NCBI RefSeq assembly: GCF_014534655.1
Contig: NZ_JACVVD010000004.1
Coordinates: 434,001-498,000 of the forward strand
Reading direction: 5' to 3'
DNA length: 64,000 nucleotides
Source: Paenibacillus sedimenti
GTDB taxonomy: Bacteria; Bacillota; Bacilli; Paenibacillales; NBRC-103111
The notes below the pieces were generated by a model. The model was not told the DNA's origin and did not search any database. It worked only from the letters and a program-made list of their open reading frames with translations. Position 1 is the stretch's first letter; every line of letters begins with the position of its first letter. Positions 9,146-17,302 of this stretch are shown here, piece after piece. The translations under genes and the position numbers were made by a program.

Positions 9146-9232
9146 TCATACAAAGAAGGCAGTGTGCATTTCGATAAAAATAAAAAACGTAAAATGAGTC
9201 ATAGAAATACCTTTACCTAATACAATAAATAA

Positions 9233-9259
9233 GGAGTCAGGGGATATAACCCCGACTCC
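9233..9259. other. Hairpin GGAGTC(a)GGGG / CCCCGACTCC
   Basis: A strong 10-bp stem with a 6-base loop about 90 bases after the PspC gene and just beyond the 3' end of the small minus-strand gene. No T-tract follows on the plus strand, so it is either a weak terminator for pspC or part of a small RNA. Confidence 0.4.
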
Positions 9260-9287
9260 AACAAATGGATGACCAGTTGTTACAAAT

Positions 9288-9328
9288 AAAGATCACCTGC
9301 ATGGCCGCTAACCTATCGGGTGGTCTTT
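9288..9328 (-). terminator. Terminator of the 42-residue gene
   Basis: Stem AAAGAcCACC / GGTGaTCTTT (one mismatch) on the minus strand, followed by ATTTGTA. It overlaps the last codons of the small gene at 9313-9441. Confidence 0.5.
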
Positions 9329-9441
9329 GTTTGTTTCGAACGTCTTTTGAGCCATTTGATTAATCTGCGCATTTTAAACCAAAAATCAATAATCGTGGAA
9401 ACGTTGCCTAATATAGAGATGATAATAATGATGAATCTCAT
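9313..9441 (-). CDS. Small membrane peptide, 42 residues, toxin-like
   Basis: ATG preceded by GGGGGGTGAG with a 4-6 base spacer. The product is one hydrophobic helix (residues 3-22, very Ile-rich) followed by a strongly basic tail (MRRLIKWLKRRSKQTK). This is the shape of type I toxin peptides of Firmicutes (TxpA/BsrG/holin-like), and also of small membrane regulators; sequence identity to a known family was not established. A terminator overlaps its end, and upstream lies a 19-bp palindrome next to divergent -10-like sequences, which suggests regulated transcription. The gene is below usual ORF cut-offs. Confidence 0.5.
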   Translation of the reverse strand: MRFIIIIISILGNVSTIIDFWFKMRRLIKWLKRRSKQTKTTR

Positions 9442-9510
9442 ACGTCTCACCCCCCATCTTTGTAAGGCTGAGAACCCTAAGAAAACAATAACTTGTAACT
9501 ACTATATAAT

Positions 9511-9529
9511 AGTCACACAAGTTGTGACT
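9511..9529. promoter_or_regulatory. 19-bp palindromic operator candidate
   Basis: Perfect inverted repeat AGTCACA-CAAGT-TGTGACT, directly beside TATAAT (9505-9510) on the plus strand and 70 bases upstream of the 42-residue gene on the minus strand. The position next to a -10 hexamer suggests repressor control. The cognate regulator was not identified. Confidence 0.45.
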
Positions 9530-9591
9530 TAGACCATTTTCATGTAAATATTATCCACAATATTCACACTTTGACTGCCAGATGCATATAC

Positions 9592-9625
9592 AAAAAACCA
9601 TCCAATCACGTTTGGATGGTTTTTT
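9592..9625. terminator. Strong bidirectional terminator
   Basis: AAAAAACCATCCAA-N6-TTGGATGGTTTTTT with further T's on the plus strand. No protein gene ends here on the plus strand, so a short transcript from the TATAAT at 9505 (about 100 bases) may end here. Confidence 0.75.
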
Positions 9626-9720
9626 ATCTTTTTTTTCAAAGTGTAGTAAAGGATACAGTTTTCATTACGGCAATATGATACGATTGGTAGCGAAATTAAG
9701 TAAGGAGAGGATTTATTGAA

Positions 9721-10269
9721 ATGTTAAATTTGAAAAGATTCGGCGTACTTTCCATTCTGCTGCTCGCAACGACGGGTATGGCCTCCGGATGTGGAGTAAG
9801 CGAGAAAGTAGCCGAACGTACAGCTGAGAAACTTATCGAACAGTCCACCGGAGTCAAAGTCGACAAAGAAGGGGAAGCAATCACCGTCACCTCCAAAGAT
9901 GGGCAGCAATTACAAATCAGCGGAGAAGCCAAGAAGCTGCCGGACGGGTTCCCATTGCCCTCTCATCCGGATGCTAAGATCGAAAGCTCTATGACCTCCA
10001 CCGAAAACGGGGCAAAAAGTTTTATCGTCGCCTTAACCAGCTCTAAACCGATAAAAGATTTGGCGGCATTTTACGAGAAGGCACTGCAAGATAAAGGCAT
10101 CAAGCCTGAGCGAACAGATTTAAACGACGAGGGTGCGGACTCATTGAACTCCGTATTCCTTAACGGTAAATCCGACAAACTGGAAGCAACCGTGCAGATC
10201 GTAAAAGACGAAAGTAATGAAGGTAAAGAAAGTTACATGATCAATCTCATCGTCAGACAAGCGGAATAA
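9721..10269 (+). CDS. Secreted lipoprotein of unknown function
   Basis: 182 residues with a lipoprotein signal: hydrophobic core then lipobox ASGC, lipidated Cys at residue 24. The mature region starts with a charged helix, continues with a beta-rich stretch, and has a C-terminal module (about residues 75-180) with 'LPDGFPLPSHPDAKI' and 'FYEKALQDKGI' that looks like a small alpha/beta domain often found in exported paenibacillar proteins. The ATG at 9721 has AGGAGAGG 9-14 bases upstream. It is convergent with the DinB gene, whose stop is 4 bases away. Function not recognised. Confidence 0.75.
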   Translation: MLNLKRFGVLSILLLATTGMASGCGVSEKVAERTAEKLIEQSTGVKVDKEGEAITVTSKDGQQLQISGEAKKLPDGFPLPSHPDAKIESSMTSTENGAKSFIVALTSSKPIKDLAAFYEKALQDKGIKPERTDLNDEGADSLNSVFLNGKSDKLEATVQIVKDESNEGKESYMINLIVRQAE

Positions 10270-10273
10270 CAAA

Positions 10274-10744
10274 CTACATGAGGCCTCGGCCGATGAAATT
10301 TGCTGAAACGGGTTTCTTCCCAACTTCACGCGCCCAGATCGATAATTGGCCGACATGATGAATCTCGTGAGCGATCACATGACGAGTGACCTCGCCCCAA
10401 GTATATGTAACCATTCTCCCATCCGGTCGAAGATCGTTAAAAAGACGATTTTCCAGACTCTCGTCCCAGCCGTTCACAAAGGCCTCAACTTCCGGCCGGA
10501 ATTCCGCTTCCAGCTTACGAACTTTATCCAGGCTCCTATAACGATCGAAACCCTCTTGAAAATCGGATTTCCCCTGTATGGACCGTATCCAGCTCCACTC
10601 CACGTCAACAATGTGAAAGAGCGTATTCAAGATTCCGTTCACGCCGCCATTACGGGTACGAAGCAGTTCCTCTTCCGGAACCTCCTCACACCATCGGTAC
10701 CAATCTTCCCTGACTACCCAATTATACCGGAACATTTTTTTCAA
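10274..10744 (-). CDS. DinB-family protein (metal-dependent thiol transferase fold)
   Basis: 156 residues from TTG 10744, which follows GGAGGAG by 5 bases and gives the normal DinB length; upstream in-frame ATGs lack a ribosome-binding site. The four-helix DinB fold is indicated by the metal His motifs: 'NTLFHIVDVEWSWI' (first His) and 'HVIAHEIHHVGQLSIWAREVG' (HxxxH-type pair near residue 130). Family members are bacillithiol- or mycothiol-dependent transferases or stress proteins of unknown substrate. The gene stands alone. Confidence 0.85.
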   Translation of the reverse strand: MKKMFRYNWVVREDWYRWCEEVPEEELLRTRNGGVNGILNTLFHIVDVEWSWIRSIQGKSDFQEGFDRYRSLDKVRKLEAEFRPEVEAFVNGWDESLENRLFNDLRPDGRMVTYTWGEVTRHVIAHEIHHVGQLSIWAREVGKKPVSANFIGRGLM

Positions 10745-10802
10745 AGAGACTCCTCCATTTGGCATATAATCTTCGTAACGACAAAGAAACAGTTTCATCA
10801 TG

Positions 10803-10850
10803 AAAAAACCACTTTCCCAATGCTGATGCCCGCATGAGAAAAGTGGTTTT
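10803..10850 (-). terminator. Terminator after the DUF2653 gene
   Basis: On the minus strand AAAACCACTTT ... AAAGTGGTTTTTT closes a stem with a 26-base loop and T6 tail, 15 bases after the stop of the gene at 10865. Confidence 0.65.
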
Positions 10851-10864
10851 GCTATCAATTTGAA

Positions 10865-11143
10865 TTAAACTGCTATATCAGCGACGATCTCTTCTTCCAG
10901 ATTAAACCGGATTTGATCCGAGAAAACGCGCATCTGGTAGCTGTTGAACAAATATTGCACGATGGCTTCGCGCAGATTGGCATGCGTGAGAATCTGACTG
11001 CGACCTCCTGCAAATATTTCAGCAGAGAATCCCAAGTCCTCATCCCACATGAGCTCGACATCAACGTCTGTTGGCTTGAGACCTTTGCGCTCCGCCATAT
11101 TCAAGCAGACCGCATTAACGATTTCTTGTTCCCCCAGGCGCAT
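10865..11143 (-). CDS. DUF2653 (YxcD-like) protein
   Basis: 92 residues; the pattern 'GEQEIVNAVCLNMAERKGLKPTDVDVELMWDED' followed by 'FSAEIFAGGR' and 'YLFNSYQMRVFSDQIRFNLEEEI' fits the small DUF2653 family known from B. subtilis YxcD. It is cytosolic, acidic, and of unknown function. AGAGGT is 6 bases before the ATG and the start lies 1 base after the stop of the upstream membrane-protein gene, so the two form an operon, an arrangement that supports a shared role at the envelope. Confidence 0.8.
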   Translation of the reverse strand: MRLGEQEIVNAVCLNMAERKGLKPTDVDVELMWDEDLGFSAEIFAGGRSQILTHANLREAIVQYLFNSYQMRVFSDQIRFNLEEEIVADIAV

Positions 11144-11144
11144 C

Positions 11145-11576
11145 CTAGTACCTCTTCTGATTCTGATTCATCTTTCTTCTATTAATGAAGTAAGTGACGA
11201 CCTTTTTAATAAGAACAACCAAGACGACAATGGCGAGCACGTTCACTAGTAAACCTAAAATATTACCGAGCGCTCCCATGCCTCCAAATAAGCCTCCGAA
11301 TAACAGGCCGGCCATTCCCCCGATTAACAAACCTTTCATTAAACCGCCGCTGAAAAAGCCGGGCTTTGTAGTCGGAGTTGTAGCGCCAGGAGTCTTTGTT
11401 GTCGTGCCTGCAGGATCAGTTTTCGAAACATTGTTGGTTGGCGCTTTTTGCTGATCTGTCGGCGTGTAGCTTTTGCGCGGCGCTTTATAAGAAGTTTTAG
11501 CTTCTACCAGCGTTGGCACAGTAAAAGAGAACACCAACATACTTGCCATTAACAGCATTACTAATTTTTTCATCAT
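11145..11576 (-). CDS. Exported Gly/Leu-rich membrane protein (Tim44-related)
   Basis: 143 residues from ATG 11576; GGAGGG lies about 9 bases upstream, whereas the longer frame starting at 11663 has no ribosome-binding site. A signal peptide (residues 3-22) is followed by a Pro/Thr/Lys-rich linker (about 25-68) and a glycine-rich hydrophobic segment 'GGLMKGLLIGGMAGLLFGGLFGGMG', then a last helix and a basic tail. The layout is that of the small Tim44-like or YxcE-type proteins found next to DUF2653 genes. Function unknown; the operon partner is the DUF2653 gene. Confidence 0.7.
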   Translation of the reverse strand: MMKKLVMLLMASMLVFSFTVPTLVEAKTSYKAPRKSYTPTDQQKAPTNNVSKTDPAGTTTKTPGATTPTTKPGFFSGGLMKGLLIGGMAGLLFGGLFGGMGALGNILGLLVNVLAIVVLVVLIKKVVTYFINRRKMNQNQKRY

Positions 11577-11751
11577 ACTGTCTAACCCTCCAGAATTATA
11601 GTTAATGAGTGAGTGAATCACTCTAGTCCATTTCATACGTTCTACATTGGGTATTGGTTTCAAAAAAAATATAAATTTTTATAAAGGGTAGGCTTTCCAG
11701 CAACTCGATCTCTTATCCGTGATGAAGCTGCATCACTTTCGCGGCGGAAAA

Positions 11752-13137
11752 TCAATGCGTAATTCCCGGCTGTTTAGGATTTTCCCTCAACCAACTCAAT
11801 ATATCGTCTAATGTACGCACAGGCACGATTTGCAATCCAGGGGCGCCTTTTCTCGCGTCCTTTTCATTTTTAACGGGAACAAAAAACACATCTGCGTCCG
11901 TTCTGCTAACCGTATAGGCTTTTTGCTCCAAACCGCCGACGGGACCAATGGATCCATCCGGCTCAATGGTTCCAGTGCCCGCCACCTTATTACCGTGCAA
12001 GATACCCCACGGGGTAAATTGATCGATCAAGGTAAGCGCGAGCATCGCTCCATGCGATGGACCTCCTTCATGAAGCAAATAGTTATGATAGTTTATAGTC
12101 TCGGGAATGTCGTATTGGAGTTCATTGCTTACATCGATGCCAAACGCTGCCCGTTTTGGATTGTCCGGATTGGCACGGGTCTTTGCCGAAAGCGTCTCTC
12201 GGTTACTATTGCGTAGTACTTTTACCTCAACTTGATCGCCAGGACTAGTCGCAGCCAAACGATCCGTTAATTCTTGTACGGTTTTGATAGCCTGCCCGCT
12301 TACCTCCTCAATCACATCGCCTTGCCGTAAGATGCCCTCAACAGGACTATTTGGAGCGAGCCCCGTAACGAGGACCCCTTTGGGGATGATACCTTTGCCT
12401 CTGCCGAGCTTCTGCAATGCAATGGCGCTTCCCGCGGCATTTGCATCCGATTTCATGACCCGTACTTGTTGATTGTATTCACCAATGGATATGCCAAGAT
12501 TATTAACTTCAAACGTATAGTGCGGGAATAACTTGGCATAAACCCAGTCAATCGGGAAAGCCGGCCGGTCAAATACAAGCACACCGGAAATCTCGCCATG
12601 CGGGCTCCCGCCATTCGCTTGCGCATACCGACTCATGTTCAGAGTCATACCTGGATAGGTGACCAAATAGCGGGTTGGAAAAAATAATACAATCAATAAG
12701 CAAATCGTTACAACAAACGCGGATATGCTCTGAACCGGAATTTTGCGCAAATTACGCTCAATGAAAAATAAGTCAACAAATACGAGCAGCCATGTGAGCA
12801 CCAAAGCACTCACAGAAAACTCAAGCTTCTTCGGAATCGTTATGATTACGATGATTGCTGTCACACCGGCAATGATTACAGCCCCGGATCTTAATTGGGC
12901 CCAACCGAAACGCCGCTTCACTCGAATTCTCCTTAACCTAACGAGGATAAATCCAGCCGTTATCGCCCAGATCAGCGGAATTAGCGCAAGTACATAGACA
13001 AGCAAATCAAGGGCATCAATCCAATATACCCCGTTTCCGAATCGCAACGGATCCGGCAACCAGATCAGCTCGCCTGCCACGAATAAGAACAAGGCCAAGA
13101 CCATGCCCAAATAATACAACCTCTGAAACGGTTTCAT
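11752..13137 (-). CDS. Membrane PDZ-Lon (S16) serine protease
   Basis: 461 residues from ATG 13137. Five hydrophobic helices occupy about residues 1-170. Then comes a PDZ domain (about 245-320, 'GLAPNSPVEGILRQGDVIEEV') and a Lon-type proteolytic domain with catalytic Ser in GGPSHGAML (about S361) and Lys in GGLEQKAY (about K406), matching the S16 Ser-Lys dyad. Related to YlbL/SdrC-type proteases, but with more N-terminal helices than YlbL. The start ATG overlaps the zur stop (ATGA, 13134-13137), so translation is probably coupled. Substrate unknown. Confidence 0.88.
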   Translation of the reverse strand: MKPFQRLYYLGMVLALFLFVAGELIWLPDPLRFGNGVYWIDALDLLVYVLALIPLIWAITAGFILVRLRRIRVKRRFGWAQLRSGAVIIAGVTAIIVIITIPKKLEFSVSALVLTWLLVFVDLFFIERNLRKIPVQSISAFVVTICLLIVLFFPTRYLVTYPGMTLNMSRYAQANGGSPHGEISGVLVFDRPAFPIDWVYAKLFPHYTFEVNNLGISIGEYNQQVRVMKSDANAAGSAIALQKLGRGKGIIPKGVLVTGLAPNSPVEGILRQGDVIEEVSGQAIKTVQELTDRLAATSPGDQVEVKVLRNSNRETLSAKTRANPDNPKRAAFGIDVSNELQYDIPETINYHNYLLHEGGPSHGAMLALTLIDQFTPWGILHGNKVAGTGTIEPDGSIGPVGGLEQKAYTVSRTDADVFFVPVKNEKDARKGAPGLQIVPVRTLDDILSWLRENPKQPGITH

Positions 13138-13565
13138 GAACTCTCCTGACATTCCTCGCAAACGCCATAAACTTCAAAACGGTGGTTAATAATTTTGAAA
13201 TTACCAGGCAATTTCAAGGTAGTTTCCATGGGACAATAGTCAAACGTCAACGTTTTTTCGCAATTCATACAGATCAAGTGATGATGGTGATGATTCGAAC
13301 AATTCATCCGGAATTTCAAACCGCCATCCATGAAATAAAATTGTTCAAGCGCCCCCATCTCGCTCAGCAATCTCAAATTGCGATATACCGTATCGAAGCT
13401 GACGCTCGGATAGTGAACGGTCATTTGGTCGTAGACATATTTAGGGGATAAATACCCATCTGTTTTGGCAAATATTTCGGCCAATAATCGGCGCTGATCC
13501 GTGATCCTCCACCCGTTCCTGGACATGACCTTGATCATTTGTTCGACGTTATTCGTTTCCGACAT
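13134..13565 (-). CDS. zur: Fur-family metalloregulator, probably Zur
   Basis: 143 residues. N-terminal winged helix with recognition segment 'SFDTVYRNLRLL' (56-67), then metal site His cluster H92-H96 and two structural-zinc pairs C99/C102 and C136/C139. The phrasing 'CPMETTL' and 'HRFEVYGVCEEC' resembles B. subtilis Zur more than Fur or PerR, so zinc-responsive repression of uptake genes is likely. Its downstream partner is a membrane protease with which it overlaps. No znu transporter lies in the window, so the regulon call is inference. Confidence 0.75.
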   Translation of the reverse strand: MSETNNVEQMIKVMSRNGWRITDQRRLLAEIFAKTDGYLSPKYVYDQMTVHYPSVSFDTVYRNLRLLSEMGALEQFYFMDGGLKFRMNCSNHHHHHLICMNCEKTLTFDYCPMETTLKLPGNFKIINHRFEVYGVCEECQESS

Positions 13566-13770
13566 GTTTGTTATCCTTTCAACGTTATACTATATCTTCA
13601 TAGTGCCGTAAAGGAGCAAAGTAGTCAAGGCAAACGGAGAGGCGCCCTTGATTCGTTGAAGTCCAAAGAAAAAATGACTTTGCAAATATGGATGCATGTC
13701 GTGTACAACCTGCTCTCTCTACCATATATTATAGTACGCAAGTGAATCCTCCTAAAGGAGGTGAGACTAA

Positions 13771-14058
13771 ATGACACTTACACTTACAGGTTGGATGCTG
13801 TATACCATGTGGGTTGTGCTTGGATTGATGGGACTTAGCTTCTTGCTGGGCTTATATCAATCCCTCAAAGCCAGCAGTTTCTCTTACAATCTGATTCTGA
13901 CTTATCTGCAAGATTTACTCTATTATGTTTTCCCATTATTCCTCATCGCCAACATGATGCCCCTGGATAAAACAGGTTGGTTGCTGCAGATTGGTTACTA
14001 CATCGGCGCATTAGGGGTCGTAATCAAATATATATCCAATATCAGAAGCAAAATGTAA
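13771..14058 (+). CDS. Small three-helix membrane protein
   Basis: 95 residues with hydrophobic segments at about 7-27, 43-60 and 68-85 and a short basic C-terminus. AAAGGAGGTGAG precedes the ATG with ideal spacing, and a perfect terminator follows, so expression is well supported. The 205 bases upstream, between zur and this gene, contain AT-rich promoter-like sequence but no clear operator. Family not recognised. Confidence 0.7.
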   Translation: MTLTLTGWMLYTMWVVLGLMGLSFLLGLYQSLKASSFSYNLILTYLQDLLYYVFPLFLIANMMPLDKTGWLLQIGYYIGALGVVIKYISNIRSKM

Positions 14059-14066
14059 TCGCATTC

Positions 14067-14101
14067 AAAAAAGCTGCCGTCGATGACGGCAGCCTTTTTT
14101 T
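14067..14101. terminator. Strong bidirectional terminator
   Basis: AAAAAAGCTGCCGTC-GATG-like loop-GACGGCAGCCTTTTTTT: GC-rich stem with T7 on the plus strand and T6 on the minus strand, ending both the membrane-protein gene and the Spo0E-like gene. Confidence 0.92.
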
Positions 14102-14102
14102 A

Positions 14103-14282
14103 TCAATTCGCAGCAGCGAACTTAGCATTTTTCTTTTTTCGCTTTTGATAAAAAGCTATGTATCTATCCAATCTTTGACTAAGCGCAACGACATTCTCAT
14201 GTGTAAGACTTCTTTGCATGAATGCTTCTTGGATCATTTGAAGGCGTACGGCTTCGATCTTTGCTAAAAGGATTTGTTCCAC
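14103..14282 (-). CDS. Spo0E-family aspartyl-phosphate phosphatase
   Basis: 59 residues from GTG 14282, which follows GGAG by 9 bases; a longer frame from 14318 has no ribosome-binding site. The two-helix Spo0E pattern is present: 'IEAVRLQMIQEAF' helix and the diagnostic SQRLD motif followed by RYIAFYQ. Such proteins dephosphorylate Spo0A~P and delay sporulation. The C-terminal tail is Lys-rich. It is a single-gene unit ended by the shared terminator at 14067. Confidence 0.85.
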   Translation of the reverse strand: MEQILLAKIEAVRLQMIQEAFMQRSLTHENVVALSQRLDRYIAFYQKRKKKNAKFAAAN

Positions 14283-14395
14283 ATCGCTTATCTCCGTTCC
14301 TGATAAATAACACAACAAATCCTATTATATACAAGTTGGTTGTAAAAGGGTGTTACTATTTGTCGTTGCTGCCGTGAACAAAATGAACAAAACTA

Positions 14396-14575
14396 TTATC
14401 TTGTAGTTCTGATAAGCGGAAACTCCCCAACTCGCAGCTTTGCACTGCCATAAGGGACTAATTCAAGTTCTTCAATGGGCTGACCGTCCGTGTTAGGAAA
14501 CATCGGCGGAGTTCCCGCGTTACGCCCTTCCATCTTCCAATCACGGACTCGCTGCCCCCTGGCTTTCATCCGTAT
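14396..14575 (-). pseudogene. 3' remnant of a GH127/DUF1680-type glycosidase gene
   Basis: About 60 codons whose translation ends in 'IEELELVPYGSAKLRVGEFPL' style sequence, preceded by 'KARGQRVRDWKMEGRNAGTPP'. This is the closing beta-sandwich of GH127/DUF1680 beta-L-arabinofuranosidase-like proteins, which are normally about 600 residues. The frame upstream of 14575 shows no family resemblance. The remnant abuts, tail outward, the remnant of an ArsR-type regulator on the other strand. The natural stop codon (14396-14398) is retained, so only the 5' part was lost. Confidence 0.65.
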
Positions 14576-14576
14576 C

Positions 14577-15032
14577 GGCGCTTGCGACCCCGAGCATGTC
14601 AAAGCCAGGCATATCTGGTTCGGCAGCGGATATCTGGAGTATCGCATCCCGAATTACTTGGTCGGGAAACAAGGCGCCCGCCAGTTAACCATTTCCATGG
14701 AAATTTGCTCAGAAGCGCCCGCTTTCAATGAAAATTGGCCCTCAGACATATCCTTTTATATTAAAGATATTCGGATTGGGGTATGGACCTGCCCTGGCGA
14801 TTTCGGGGCTGACCCAGGCGTACACACCCCCGTATGGTGGAGTCTCGGCACGAAGCACGGCTTGCTCAAAACCATTTCCGTGAACAAGGAAGGCGCCTTC
14901 TTGGATGGCATTCAATTGTCTGACGTTACGATCAAAGAGCTAGGCATTACTTCCGGACAAGATATTTACTTTAGAATCGCTTGTTTGGAGACAGCCGAGC
15001 ACTGCGGCGGCGTCAGTCTCTTTGGCAAATAA
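14577..15032 (+). pseudogene. 3' remnant of a long ArsR-family regulator gene
   Basis: From about 14580 the plus frame encodes 'CDPEHVKARHIWFGSGYLEYR' style sequence, then 'DIRIGVWTCPGDFGADPG', 'TPVWWSL', 'YFRIACLETAEHCGGVSLFGK'. This is the C-terminal ligand domain of a known long type of ArsR regulator. The N-terminal winged helix (about 100 residues) is missing; the 30 residues before the junction come from the antisense of the neighbouring glycosidase remnant. The C-terminal end is also slightly short. Without its DNA-binding domain the product cannot act as a repressor. Confidence 0.65.
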
Positions 15033-15116
15033 TTCGGTAATTACAATCAGGACATTGAAGTATCTGTTTTGTACGGGAATGATTAATCCCCTGGCAATAA
15101 AGGCGGTAAATAGAAG

Positions 15117-15157
15117 GACGGCTCCTCCGCATATGGAGCGGAAAGAGCCGTCTTTTT
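15117..15157 (+). terminator. Intrinsic terminator
   Basis: GACGGCTC ... GAGCCGTC TTTTT, with an internal CTCCG/GGAG mini-stem. It lies after the ArsR remnant and before the convergent membrane-protein gene. Confidence 0.75.
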
Positions 15158-15168
15158 GAATTTCCCCC

Positions 15169-16053
15169 TTATTTCGCACGTTCCATGGATAATTCCCAAC
15201 GATCGTACAACATGATTAAGGCCAAAGGTACAATATACCGCAGAACCATAAAAAAATGGTTCCAATTATGATAGATCAACCACCCTTTGAAATAAGCGTA
15301 CAGTGCGAAGGAAATGCCGATACAAGCAATCACGGTAAAAGCAAGCGGCTTGAACCGATTAGGCGTTCTTGGAATGAATATCGTACAGAGTACGCTTAGG
15401 ACATCTCCGGAGAGCAGATCTGTAAACCGGCAATCCGCCATATGATCATTAAACACGCCGGGTCTGAATTGAAACATCTCTAGCAAAGGCGAAGCAAATA
15501 AAGCGCCGGCCCACATGATGATGGTATGTGAAAAACAAATCAGACGTATCCGGTAGGGAACGGGCGGATTGTAGGTTGCGATACGCGGAGCCAAGTAGGC
15601 GCCTAGGCGGAACCCAGCCACATAGAATGCAGCCGAATAGGCTAAGTTCCAATGAAGATACTTCATGTATCCTAATCTCAAATAGATCCACTCCTGGATG
15701 ATGGATAGCAATGCGAATAAAAGCGATGTTCTCCAGGGAGGACTTTGCCTTGCATAATAGACAAATACGATGAAGGTAAACGGCAGAATTAACGTATCCC
15801 CGAAAATGATGCCAAATTCATTATCTTTGACCGGATCGATCGCCAAATGCGTCGGAAACTTGTACAAATTAAGAAGCAGGTTGAATGTAACCTCAAGCAT
15901 ATCCGCGCTGAATACTGCAATTGCATATGAGGTAACAATCGAATGCCAAGAAAGCTGCTTTTTTCGAAGCAACATAACCATCCAAATGAAAAAAATTGCC
16001 AAAGTTATGATGTAGAGCATCCCATTTGCCACTCCCTGCCTAAAGATGTCCAT
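15169..16053 (-). CDS. Multi-pass membrane protein (CBO0543-like)
   Basis: Up to 294 residues with about eight predicted helices, scattered conserved Trp/Tyr and a 'HWNLAYSAAFYVAGF' loop. The pattern is like the CBO0543 family of spore-former membrane proteins, function unknown. The start is uncertain: ATG 16053 has no clear ribosome-binding site, whereas an internal ATG at 16020 (residue 12) follows GGGAG by 11-12 bases. The gene is divergent from the germination operon, with only about 120 bases between them, but no shared operator is evident. Confidence 0.65.
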   Translation of the reverse strand: MDIFRQGVANGMLYIITLAIFFIWMVMLLRKKQLSWHSIVTSYAIAVFSADMLEVTFNLLLNLYKFPTHLAIDPVKDNEFGIIFGDTLILPFTFIVFVYYARQSPPWRTSLLFALLSIIQEWIYLRLGYMKYLHWNLAYSAAFYVAGFRLGAYLAPRIATYNPPVPYRIRLICFSHTIIMWAGALFASPLLEMFQFRPGVFNDHMADCRFTDLLSGDVLSVLCTIFIPRTPNRFKPLAFTVIACIGISFALYAYFKGWLIYHNWNHFFMVLRYIVPLALIMLYDRWELSMERAK

Positions 16054-16175
16054 TATGCATTATTTGTAAAAGAACAAATAATTATGTGGCGGCAGCTGGA
16101 TAATCCTTTTTATGCTGATGATTTATGGAAATATGGGAATAGTATCTTTAAATGGAATCCTCAGGAGAGGAAATT

Positions 16176-17276
16176 ATGTTAAAAGACGTTAAAATATCTG
16201 TTCGTCAATTTGGTGTCCTTGTGATTATCTATACGATCGGGACCACAATCCTGATCATCCCTTCGGGACTTGCTGCCGATGCCAAACAAGATGCCTGGCT
16301 GGCTGCTATTTTGGGAGTTTGTCTGAATGTGCTAATCGTATGCTTATACAACAGGGTCGCTAATTATTTTCCCAACATGACCTTGATCGAATATAACGAA
16401 GCATTGTTTGGGATATGGCTGGGGAAGCTGCTCTCTCTCTTATTTATTTCCTTTTCTTTTATCGGGGCAGCTACAGTTTTATTTTATATGGGGAATTTTA
16501 TTAACACGCAAGTGATGCCCGAAACACCCATTCAAGCTGCCAATATTATTTTTGCAATCGTTGTTGTGATGGGTGTGCGTCTTGGACTAGAAACCTTAGT
16601 TCATGCTGCAGAGATTTTTTTTCCGTGGATCATTATGCTCTTTGTTATTTTGGTCCTTTGTCTTTTACCGGAAATTGATATGGTCAAGCTTCAGCCCGCA
16701 TTCTCAGCCGGAGTCAAACCTATGATTAAAGCTGCCTTATCCGTGGCGGGCACTTCTTCACTGCCATTTATTGCGTTGTTTATGGTGTATCCTGTTCATG
16801 TTAATCAAGTTGATAAGGCAAAAAAGGCATATCTTGCTTCCACCGTTATTGGCGGAGCTTGTTTCATCATCATCACCTTTTTATGCATATCGGTATTGGG
16901 AACTAAAATGACGGAAAGACATATGTTTCCAAGCTATGCTTTAGCCAAGCAAATCAGTATCGGCAATTTTTTGGAACGAGTTGAAATCCTTATCGCAGGG
17001 ATCTGGTTTCTAACGGTTTATTTCAAGACAACCTTCTATTTTTATGGATTCGTCACAGGTCTGGCTCAAATTTTGAATATGAAAGATTACCGCCCGCTCG
17101 TTTTTCCGCTAGGTATGATTCTGGTTGTTTATTCGCTCGTTGTCTATCCTAATGTCGCTTACATGACAGAGTTTGATACCAAAGCATATATACCCTACGC
17201 TTTAACATTTGGGCTGCTGTACCCCATTATCATGCTAGGGGTTGCAGCAGCGCGAAAGTCACTGTACAAGAAATAA
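16176..17276 (+). CDS. Spore germination protein GerAB (germinant receptor permease-like)
   Basis: 366 residues from ATG 16176 (CAGGAGAGG 5-13 bases upstream). Ten hydrophobic helices, with the family start 'VKISVRQFGVLVIIYTIGTTIL' and end 'YPNVAYMTEFDTKAYIPYALTFG'. GerAB proteins are amino-acid-permease-like subunits of the inner spore membrane receptor that recognise the germinant. It opens an operon B-A-C, an order that differs from the A-B-C order of B. subtilis gerA. Expression is expected in the forespore, but I did not find a convincing SigG promoter. Confidence 0.93.
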   Translation: MLKDVKISVRQFGVLVIIYTIGTTILIIPSGLAADAKQDAWLAAILGVCLNVLIVCLYNRVANYFPNMTLIEYNEALFGIWLGKLLSLLFISFSFIGAATVLFYMGNFINTQVMPETPIQAANIIFAIVVVMGVRLGLETLVHAAEIFFPWIIMLFVILVLCLLPEIDMVKLQPAFSAGVKPMIKAALSVAGTSSLPFIALFMVYPVHVNQVDKAKKAYLASTVIGGACFIIITFLCISVLGTKMTERHMFPSYALAKQISIGNFLERVEILIAGIWFLTVYFKTTFYFYGFVTGLAQILNMKDYRPLVFPLGMILVVYSLVVYPNVAYMTEFDTKAYIPYALTFGLLYPIIMLGVAAARKSLYKK

Positions 17277-17302
17277 GAGTACTTTGAAAAGGTGGCGATA
17301 TC

